NCBI GenBank assembly: GCA_963800705.1
Contig: CAWDBV010000007.1
Span: 1 to 64,000 of the forward strand
DNA length: 64,000 bases
DNA from: CAWDBV01 sp963800705
GTDB taxonomy: Bacteria; Actinomycetota; Thermoleophilia; Solirubrobacterales; 70-9
Reading direction: 5' to 3'
The notes under the pieces were generated by a model. That model had not been told where the DNA came from and ran no database searches. It saw only the letters and a program-made list of their open reading frames with translations. Shown one piece after another: positions 57,750 to 64,000 of the stretch. The position numbers and the translations under genes were made by a program. The stretch's first letter is position 1, and each line of letters starts with the position of its first letter.

Positions 57750-58952
57750 ATGATCGCGAGCTGGGTTCCGCTCGCCGCGCCCGGTGAGGTCGTCGTCCCG
57801 GCTACTGAGGGCGGTGCCGGCGGCGGCCCCGGCTGGCTCTTGGGCATCTATGGCGACGGCCTCGGGCTCTCCGGGCCGGTCTATTACGCCTGCCTCTGGG
57901 TGGCGCTGATCGCTTCGGCGATCGTCGCCCACCGAGCAGCCGAGCTCGGCCCGCGGCTCGTCTGGGGTGCGATTCTGCTCGGCGCGGCGGCCTTCGCGCT
58001 CGCGCCGCCGCTGCTCTCGCAGGACGTGTTCAGCTACATCTCCTACGCGCGCATGTCCGAGCTCCACGCCGCCAACCCCTACGAGACCGCCCCGGTCGAG
58101 CTGCCGGGCGACGGCGCCTTCCCCTACGTCGGCTGGACGCTGGTCCCGAGCGCCTACGGCCCCGCGTTCTCGATCGCGACGCGTCCGCTCGGCGCGCTGG
58201 GGGTGCCGGCAGCCCTTTGGACGATGAAGGCGATCGCCGCGCTCAGCGTGCTCGCGCTCGCCCGGCTGACCGCGACGCTCGCGCGGCAACGCGGGGTCGA
58301 ACCGCTCGGGGCCGCCTCGTGGGTGGCGCTGAGCCCGATCGCGCTCGTGCACGTGATCGCCGGCGCCCACAACGACGGGCTGATGATGCTGTGCGTGATC
58401 GGCTCGGCCCTCGCCGTGGCCTCGGGCCGCGAGCTGCTCGCCGGGGCGGGGCTCGGCCTCGCCGCCGCGGTCAAGATCACCGGCGCGGTCAGCGCGCCGT
58501 TCGCGTTGATCGGCAGCGCTCGGCGCGGGCCGTTCCTGATCGGGGCGGTCGCGACGGTCGCGGCCGTGCTCGCCTGGTCGCTTGCGCTCTACGGGGGCGC
58601 GGCGCTCGACAGCCTCTCGCTGCTCGGCGACAACCAGGACCTGACGACCCGGCTCAGCCTGCCGCGGATCGCCTCGAATCTGCCGCTGGTCTCGCTTGAG
58701 GTGGCGCGGGCTGCGGCGATCGCGGCCTACGCGGGGCTCGTCGTCTGGCTCTTGATCTGGACCTGGCGCGGCGCCGACTGGGTCCGCGCCGCGGGCTGGG
58801 CGAGCTTCGGCATGCTGCTTGCGACGAGCTGGATCCTGCCCTGGTACCTGCTCTGGGTGCTGCCATTCGCGGCGGTCGGACGCGACCGGGTGCTGCTCGC
58901 CGCCACGCTGGCGCTATGCGGCCTGCAGCTGGCATATGGAGTCCCGGCGTGA
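57750..58952 (+). CDS. GT-C type membrane glycosyltransferase (mannosyltransferase-like), copy 1
   Basis: 400 residues, about eleven helices. Characteristic loop after the third helix: SQDVFSYISYARMSELHAAN then PYETAPVE, with the Asp of the GT-C active site (QDVFSY) and the invariant NPY; GPAFSIATRPLGAL follows. This resembles actinobacterial alpha-mannosyltransferases of the MptA/MptB and DUF2029 group that use polyprenyl-phosphate sugars. An upstream in-frame CTG at 57705, right at the PBP stop, would add the hydrophobic lead (AIAFAVMIASWVP) and may be the real start. Confidence 0.82.
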   Translation: MIASWVPLAAPGEVVVPATEGGAGGGPGWLLGIYGDGLGLSGPVYYACLWVALIASAIVAHRAAELGPRLVWGAILLGAAAFALAPPLLSQDVFSYISYARMSELHAANPYETAPVELPGDGAFPYVGWTLVPSAYGPAFSIATRPLGALGVPAALWTMKAIAALSVLALARLTATLARQRGVEPLGAASWVALSPIALVHVIAGAHNDGLMMLCVIGSALAVASGRELLAGAGLGLAAAVKITGAVSAPFALIGSARRGPFLIGAVATVAAVLAWSLALYGGAALDSLSLLGDNQDLTTRLSLPRIASNLPLVSLEVARAAAIAAYAGLVVWLLIWTWRGADWVRAAGWASFGMLLATSWILPWYLLWVLPFAAVGRDRVLLAATLALCGLQLAYGVPA

Positions 58953-60226
58953 GGCGCGCGGTAGGTATCGGTGCCCTGCTCTGCCTCTGCGCAATCTGTG
59001 TGCCGATGGTCGCGGCGGGCCGCGAGGTCGTCCAGGCCGCGGGCCGCGGCGGCGACCCAGGCTGGATCCTGGGGCTGTTCGGGGAGGGATTCGAGCTCGG
59101 GCCCGACGCCTACCTCGACCTCGAGCGCGCCGCTTTCGCGCTCTACGTCGTCGTCGTCGCCTGCGCTTCGGCGATCCCCCGGCGGCTGCTTTGGGGGGCG
59201 ATCGCGGCGCTGGTCGCTGCCTTCACGCTCGCCCCGCCGCTGCTCTCGCTCGACGTCTTCGGCTACATCTCATACGAGCGCCTCGAGGTCCTCTACGACC
59301 TCAACCCTTACGAGCACGCCCCCGCAGACGCGCCCGGTGACGAGGCGCTTGCGTTCATCGAGCGCTGGCGCGGGGTGACGAGCGCCTACGGGCCGCTGTT
59401 CACGATGTCGTCGCTGGTGCTCGGGCACATCGACCTCGGTGCGGCGGTCTGGACGCTGAAGGCGGTCTTCGGGCTCTCGGTGCTCGGGATCGTGGCGCTC
59501 GTGGCGCGAACCGCGACCCTTCGCGGCGAGGACGCGCGGATCGCCGCCGCGGTCGTCGCCCTCAACCCGCTCGTCCTCGTCCACATCGTCGGAGGCGCCC
59601 ACAACGACGCGCTGATGATGCTCGCGGCGACCGCTGGAGTCTGGGCGGTTGTTGCCGGACGTGACTTCGCCGGCGGCGCGGCGTTCGTGACCGCGGCGGC
59701 GATCAAGGTCTCGGCGTCGTTCGCCGCCCCTTTCGCTCTCATCGGTAGCGGAGCGCGCAGCGCGAGCAGCCGATGTGATGTTGGCGGCAGCGGCCGGCGG
59801 ATCGGCTTCCTGACCGGCGCCCTCACGGCGGCGATCGTGCTCGGCGGCCTCGCCTGCCTGCACTTCGGCACCGCTCCGCTCGACTCGCTCGAGCTCGCCG
59901 GCGAGAACCAGGAGCTGACCAGCCGCTACAGCGTCCCGGCGACGATCGCGCGCGAGCTCGGCATCGGCCTCGACGGCGTCCGCCACGCCGCGCTCGCCGC
60001 CTTTGCGCTGCTCGTCGCCGGGCTGCTCGCTTGGACCTGGCGCGGCGGCGACTGGATCCGCGCAGCCGGCTGGGCCGGCCTCGGCCTGCTGGTCGCGACC
60101 AGCTTCCTCACCCCCTGGTACACGATCTGGGTCCTCCCCTTTGCGGCCCTCTCCCGTGACCGATTCCTGATCGCCGGCGCGATCGCGTTCACCGGCTACC
60201 AGCTCCTTCACCAGGTGATCTTGTGA
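58949..60226 (+). CDS. GT-C type membrane glycosyltransferase, copy 2
   Basis: 425 residues from GTG 58949 (GTGA overlap). Close paralogue of the preceding protein: APPLLSLDVFGYISYERLEV and NPYEHAPAD correspond position by position, as do VWTLKAVFGLSVLG and IVGGAHNDALMML. The differing donor/acceptor loop suggests a different sugar or linkage. Tandem duplication followed by divergence is inferred. Confidence 0.82.
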   Translation: MRRAVGIGALLCLCAICVPMVAAGREVVQAAGRGGDPGWILGLFGEGFELGPDAYLDLERAAFALYVVVVACASAIPRRLLWGAIAALVAAFTLAPPLLSLDVFGYISYERLEVLYDLNPYEHAPADAPGDEALAFIERWRGVTSAYGPLFTMSSLVLGHIDLGAAVWTLKAVFGLSVLGIVALVARTATLRGEDARIAAAVVALNPLVLVHIVGGAHNDALMMLAATAGVWAVVAGRDFAGGAAFVTAAAIKVSASFAAPFALIGSGARSASSRCDVGGSGRRIGFLTGALTAAIVLGGLACLHFGTAPLDSLELAGENQELTSRYSVPATIARELGIGLDGVRHAALAAFALLVAGLLAWTWRGGDWIRAAGWAGLGLLVATSFLTPWYTIWVLPFAALSRDRFLIAGAIAFTGYQLLHQVIL

Positions 60227-61461
60227 GGACACAAACCCGCATGTCCTCCGCTTCGCGTCCGGGCATGCGGGGGCGCGCACTGACGGCAGCGGTCTTCGTC
60301 GCCATCCACCTGGCCGCGTTCGGGCCGACGATCGGCGAGTCGTCGTCGATCCTCGAGAACGGGTTCTGGATCCAGGCCGAGCGGGTGCTCGACGGCGAGA
60401 AGCCCTATTCGGAGGTCGAGTTCGAGTATCCGCCGCTGGCACTGCCGCTGATCGTCGGCCCAGCGGTGTTCAGCGACGGGCTGCAGGGCTACGAGGAGGC
60501 GTTCGAGCTCGAGCAGCTCGGCTTCGATCTCGCAATCGTGCTCGTCCTCGCCTTCGGCGTGCAGGCCCCGCGGCGTCGGGTATGGGAGGCGCTCGGCATC
60601 TACACCGTCGGCGTGGTGGCCGTCTCCGGGATCGTGCTCGGCGACTCGGTGATCGAGGCCGCGCCGCTGGCGCTCGCCCGCTTCGACCTCCTGCTCGCAC
60701 TGCTGATCCTCGGAGCTGTGCTGGCGCGCGAGCGCGGCAGGACGATCCTCTGGTCGCTGCTGCTCGGCGCCGCGACCGCGGTCAAGGCGTTTCCGCTGCT
60801 GCTGTTCCCGAACCTGTTCCGCGACGACCGCCATCCCCGGCGCGCGGTGATCTTCGCTCTCGTGCCGATCTTTGCCGCGGCGCTCGTCGTCGTCGGCTTC
60901 GTTGACGAGTTCGGCTCGGCGATCGGCTACCACACCGACCGCGACCTACAGATCGAGACGCTCGGCGCCGCCCCGATCCTCGTCAGCCACCTGCTCTTCG
61001 GCTCGGAGGCCGGCGTCATCACCGGAGCCGGCGGCTACAACATCGACGCCCCGGCCGCGGACCTGCTGCGCGGGCTTTCGATCGCCCTGCTGCTCGCCGG
61101 AGCGATCTGGCTGATCGCCGAGGGCTGGCGAAGGCGAACCCGGCCGCTGATCATCGCGACCGCGGTGCTCACGGTCGCGATCGTCTTCGCGCCGGTGCTC
61201 TCGCCGCAGTTCCTGTTCTGGGTGCTGCCGCTCTCGGCGGTCGCCTACGGGCTCGGGCGCGAGAACCTCGTCCTCATCGCCTGCCTCGTGCTCACCCAGA
61301 TCGTCCTCCACCACTACGACGGCGTTTACGAGCTGCGCGGCGACTTCGTCTGGCCGCTCGCGGCGCGAAACGCGCTCCTGCTCGTCTACCTTGGCCTCGT
61401 CATCGCTCCGGTCTTCCGCAGCGAACAGCCATGGACGAATTCGAGCTCATCTCCCGCCTGA
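60223..61461 (+). CDS. GT87/DUF2029-like membrane glycosyltransferase, copy 3
   Basis: 412 residues from GTG 60223, again GTGA-coupled. The first luminal loop has EKPYSEVEFEYPPLALPLIV, the GT87 signature with EYPP; later LLGAATAVKAFPLLLFPNLF and VFAPVLSPQFLFWVLPL fit the family. More distant from copies 1 and 2 than they are from each other. Its last 31 bases overlap the start of thiL. Presumably adds another sugar to the same lipid-linked glycan. Confidence 0.82.
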   Translation: MRTQTRMSSASRPGMRGRALTAAVFVAIHLAAFGPTIGESSSILENGFWIQAERVLDGEKPYSEVEFEYPPLALPLIVGPAVFSDGLQGYEEAFELEQLGFDLAIVLVLAFGVQAPRRRVWEALGIYTVGVVAVSGIVLGDSVIEAAPLALARFDLLLALLILGAVLARERGRTILWSLLLGAATAVKAFPLLLFPNLFRDDRHPRRAVIFALVPIFAAALVVVGFVDEFGSAIGYHTDRDLQIETLGAAPILVSHLLFGSEAGVITGAGGYNIDAPAADLLRGLSIALLLAGAIWLIAEGWRRRTRPLIIATAVLTVAIVFAPVLSPQFLFWVLPLSAVAYGLGRENLVLIACLVLTQIVLHHYDGVYELRGDFVWPLAARNALLLVYLGLVIAPVFRSEQPWTNSSSSPA

Positions 61462-62321
61462 TCGAGCGCCTGCCCCCGCAGGACGGCTCGAGGGTCCGGC
61501 TCGGGCCTGGTGACGACGCCGCGGTAGGCGAGCCCACCGGGCCGACCGCGACCACGGTCGACGCAATCGTCGAGGGAGTCCACTTCACGCTGCCCGAGTA
61601 CAGCGCCGCCGCGGTGGGCAGAAAGGCGCTCGCCACCGCGCTCTCGGACCTCGCCGCGATGGGGGCCGAGCCCGGGGAGGCCTATGTCGTGCTCGGGGTC
61701 CGCGACGGTATCGACGAGCAGTTCCTGCTCGATCTCCACGAGGGAATGGCCGAGCTAGCCGAGACCACCGGGACCGTGCTCGCCGGCGGCGACATCGTCC
61801 GCTCCCCGGCGCTGCTCGTCTCGGTGACCGCGGTCGGTCACGAGGCCGACGGCGCCGGCTTCGTCACCCGCGCCGGGGCGTCGCCCGGCGAGGTGCTCGC
61901 AGTCACCGGCGAGCTCGGCGGCGCGGCGGCCGGGCTCCGGCAGGTGCCCGAGCCGCGGCTCGAAGCAGGGCTGGCGCTCGCCCGCGGCGGCGCCACGGCG
62001 ATGATCGACATCAGCGACGGGCTCGGCGCCGACGCCGCCCACATCGCGGAGGCCTCGGGGGTCCGGCTCGAGATCGACGCGGATCGCGTCCCGGTCGAGG
62101 AAGGAGCGTCGCGCGAGCAGGCGCTCGGCGGCGGCGAGGACTACGAGCTGCTCGTTGCGCTGCCGCCCGACGCGCTCGAGGACGCGAAGGCCGCGGTCGC
62201 CGAGACGGGTGTCGAGCTGACCCAGATCGGCGAGGTGGCCGAGGGTTCGGGCTCCTCGCTGCCCGCCGACGGCTTCAAGCACGACATAGGCCACGCGACC
62301 CAAGACCCTTCGGATCCCTGA
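61431..62321 (+). CDS. thiL: Thiamine-monophosphate kinase
   Basis: 296 residues. MDEFELISRLIERL then RLGPGDDAAV, VDAIVEGVHFT, ALSDLAAMGAEPGEAYVVLG, GGDIVRSPALLVSVTAVG, MIDISDGLGADAAHI and GGGEDYELLVALPP are the PurM-superfamily ThiL motifs. It phosphorylates thiamine monophosphate to the diphosphate cofactor. Overlaps the end of the glycosyltransferase gene. Confidence 0.95.
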   Translation: MDEFELISRLIERLPPQDGSRVRLGPGDDAAVGEPTGPTATTVDAIVEGVHFTLPEYSAAAVGRKALATALSDLAAMGAEPGEAYVVLGVRDGIDEQFLLDLHEGMAELAETTGTVLAGGDIVRSPALLVSVTAVGHEADGAGFVTRAGASPGEVLAVTGELGGAAAGLRQVPEPRLEAGLALARGGATAMIDISDGLGADAAHIAEASGVRLEIDADRVPVEEGASREQALGGGEDYELLVALPPDALEDAKAAVAETGVELTQIGEVAEGSGSSLPADGFKHDIGHATQDPSDP

Positions 62322-62421
62322 TCCTTGGGAGGCCGAACACTCCTGCTTTGCATTGGAAAGAGGAGGTGCCCCTACTCCTGGAAGCGGTGGCTCCCGCCCG
62401 AACCGCGATACTGCGCGGGCG

Positions 62422-62823
62422 ATGTCGGAGGAGAACGTTCGGTTGGCTCGTCAGTACTTCAATGCCTTCAACGAGCATGGACTCGTTGGAACCGAGGACC
62501 TCAGGCATCCGGATATTGAGTTGGTCGACCCGCCCAACTTTCCCGACGCCGACCGACATGTGGGGGAGGCTGCCGTCCGGAAGGCGATCGAGAGCTACAT
62601 GACCGTGGGGTGGGACGGTCAATTTCGAGCGCCGGAGTATCTCGATGCGGGAGAGGAAGTCGTGATCGTCTGGCGGATGAAGGGTCGCAGCGCCCACGGG
62701 GGAGGCTTACCCATGGAGGGTACGCTCGCTCACGTCTGCCGCTTCGAGGACGGAAAGCTGCGCCGAACCAGGCAGTTCATGAGTAGGGCGGAAGCCCTCG
62801 AAGCCGCCGGTCTGTCGGAGTAG
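62422..62823 (+). CDS. SnoaL/NTF2-like protein
   Basis: 133 residues from ATG 62422 (MSEENVRLARQYFNAFNEHG). The cone-shaped NTF2 fold is indicated by the opening helices, RHPDIELVDPPNFPDADRHV, VVIVWRMKGRSAHGG and VCRFEDGKLRRTRQFMSRAE. Such SnoaL-like proteins are ligand-binding or isomerase-like; role unknown. The 100-base gap before it is less GC-rich than its surroundings. Its stop faces the convergent membrane protein. Confidence 0.85.
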   Translation: MSEENVRLARQYFNAFNEHGLVGTEDLRHPDIELVDPPNFPDADRHVGEAAVRKAIESYMTVGWDGQFRAPEYLDAGEEVVIVWRMKGRSAHGGGLPMEGTLAHVCRFEDGKLRRTRQFMSRAEALEAAGLSE

Positions 62824-62828
62824 CCCCT

Positions 62829-64000
62829 CTATGGGCTATCCGGGAAACGAAACGGTGCTCCGCTGTCGACCTGCGGCTCGGGCGCGGCATCCGGCGCTTC
62901 GGGCTTCGGGTCCGGAGTGGCGGCCTGGTCGGGCTTGGGCCGGCGGCGCACCGTGATCTCGGGCGGTTCGGCCACGATCCGCGAGCGGGCGAGGGTGAGC
63001 GCCGCGAGCGCGCAGCCCGCGAGCACGCACCCGAGCGCCGCGAGCGCGAAGCTGATCTGTCCGTCGCCGAGCAGGATCAGCAGCTGCCAGGGCACCTCCC
63101 ATCCGACCTCGAGGCGGTTTGCGAGCAGTGCGACCGCGGCGATCACCGGCGCCAGCCCGAGCAGCGTGATCGCGGTCGCGAGCAGCGACCCGACCGCGGT
63201 CGACTCGGAGATCAGCAGCAGCGACGCGTGCAGCGCGGGCGCCAGCAGCAGTGCCAGATACGGGTCGGCGACCCAGACCCCGATCCCGGTGAGAGCGATC
63301 AGCGCCACGCAGACCGGCGCCGCGGCGCTCGCGGCGCGGATCGGCGGCGTGCGCAGCGGGCGGACGAAGATGATCCCGGCGACGATCACGACGGCGATCA
63401 ACCCCATCGCGACCTGGCCGCGGGTGCCGGGGGGATAGCGCGCCGGGTCGTATGGGAACTCGGGGGTCGGGATCAAGCCGACGAGCCCGAAGATGTAGGT
63501 GAGCAGCAGCGCGGCGAGGAAGGGCAGCGTCCGCCCCGCTACCCAGCCGAGCGAGTGGCGCACCCGGTCGGGGCTCCGGAGCGCTCTCGCCATCGCGTCG
63601 AAGGCGACCAGGAAGAGCGGCAGGATGAGCAGCAGCGCCACGGTCGAGATCGCCCAGCCGGGCATCAGGTTGCCGGCGAGCCCGATGTAGACGCCCGGGC
63701 CGTGCTCGAGCTCGGCCGGCGAGCTGTCGAGCGCGAGCATCGTTCCGAGAGCGGCGCGGCCGAACTGCCCGAGCGAGGTAGAGGAGATGTCGTTGAGCTC
63801 GTCGTCGTCGGGCTCCGGCGGCAACTCGCCCGAAGAGCTGATCCGGATCGCGTCGATGCCGGTCTCGATCAACGGCGCCTGCTCGCCGAGCCCCGACGGG
63901 ATCGCGAGCCGCGAGAGCTCGGAGAAGACCGATTGGTCGGAGGGAACGCGTTTGGTCTCATCGGTGATCGCCTTCGCAGCGGTCTCGGAGAGCTCGATCG
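62829..64000 (-). CDS. Membrane protein with peptidase M28-like N-terminus (partial, N-terminus outside window)
   Basis: An open frame from the right edge to TAG/TGA 62829, at least 390 codons. The first part (SELSRLAIPSGLGEQAPLIE, IDAIRISSSGELPPEPDDDE) matches the end of zinc aminopeptidase-like M28 domains; then about eight membrane helices (WAISTVALLLILPLFLVAF, LPFLAALLLTYIFGLVGLI, GLIAVVIVAGIIFV) and a Pro-rich cytoplasmic tail. It is probably the C-terminal portion of an M28-type membrane peptidase-like protein; catalytic residues would be outside the window. Confidence 0.65.
   Translation of the reverse strand, partial: IELSETAAKAITDETKRVPSDQSVFSELSRLAIPSGLGEQAPLIETGIDAIRISSSGELPPEPDDDELNDISSTSLGQFGRAALGTMLALDSSPAELEHGPGVYIGLAGNLMPGWAISTVALLLILPLFLVAFDAMARALRSPDRVRHSLGWVAGRTLPFLAALLLTYIFGLVGLIPTPEFPYDPARYPPGTRGQVAMGLIAVVIVAGIIFVRPLRTPPIRAASAAAPVCVALIALTGIGVWVADPYLALLLAPALHASLLLISESTAVGSLLATAITLLGLAPVIAAVALLANRLEVGWEVPWQLLILLGDGQISFALAALGCVLAGCALAALTLARSRIVAEPPEITVRRRPKPDQAATPDPKPEAPDAAPEPQVDSGAPFRFPDSP

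Overview
The window is GC-rich, densely packed bacterial DNA. Its gene repertoire fits Actinomycetota of the class Thermoleophilia (Solirubrobacterales-like): a SHOCT/PLDc_N membrane protein, a short RNB ribonuclease, LtrA, DUF2332 and DUF2855 proteins, an SF2 helicase with an acidic linker, a fused CobA-HemD, and several secreted proteins ending in Lys/Arg-rich tails. Starts are often GTG or TTG and many neighbouring genes overlap by 4 nt (ATGA, GTGA, TTGA). This taxonomic call is inference from gene content; no rRNA gene is present.

Left part (1 to about 30,815), accessory and catabolic metabolism: MFS exporter (partial), Dabb protein, LtrA, CtpE-like P-type ATPase, glyoxalase-fold protein, MetE-like enzyme, NAD kinase, RNB ribonuclease, a Gly-rich membrane protein and SHOCT protein, MaoC dehydratase, FAD monooxygenase-like protein, a VAO-type flavoprotein oxidase with a small conserved partner, alpha/beta hydrolase and NIPSNAP protein, an ABC drug-export pair divergent from a NarL-type histidine kinase/response regulator pair, a DHFR-like reductase, a MOSC-ferredoxin reductase-ferredoxin fusion coupled to a methyltransferase, a secreted beta-helix protein, cupin, DUF2332, a branched-chain-amino-acid-type binding lipoprotein, a CMD protein and SDRs, and a TetR regulator with two palindromic operators.

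At about 30,812-30,825 a short-chain dehydrogenase lacking its N-terminal half (minus strand) abuts a glutamyl-tRNA reductase lacking all but its C-terminal tail (plus strand). Two unrelated genes broken at one point, with no mobile element, suggests a chimeric join or a rearrangement.

Right part (about 30,815 to 64,000), more housekeeping-like: heme genes (hemA end, hemC, cobA-hemD), two secreted proteins with near-identical Lys/Cys tails, SAM hydrolase and BirA, helicase, a TlpA-like lipoprotein, NfeD-slipin, GalT, tRNA-Arg(CCT), secreted adhesin-like proteins, DUF2855, pyrE, an L,D-transpeptidase, a NodIJ-like ABC exporter, an RDD-CPBP fusion, HAD phosphatase, MscS channel, class A penicillin-binding protein, three consecutive GT-C/GT87-type membrane glycosyltransferases, thiL, a SnoaL-like protein and a partial membrane peptidase-like protein. 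The stretch from PBP to the glycosyltransferases reads as a cell-envelope assembly block.

Many genes between about 4 and 37.5 kb contain single-base frame changes that leave the domain order intact, while 37.5-64 kb is essentially clean. I read these mainly as uncorrected sequencing indels, not as mass pseudogenization. Spans given for such genes run from true start to true stop across the frame changes. No CRISPR array, insertion sequence, rRNA or gene-free stretch above 300 bases was seen; the longest gap is about 250 bases at 1,107-1,355.
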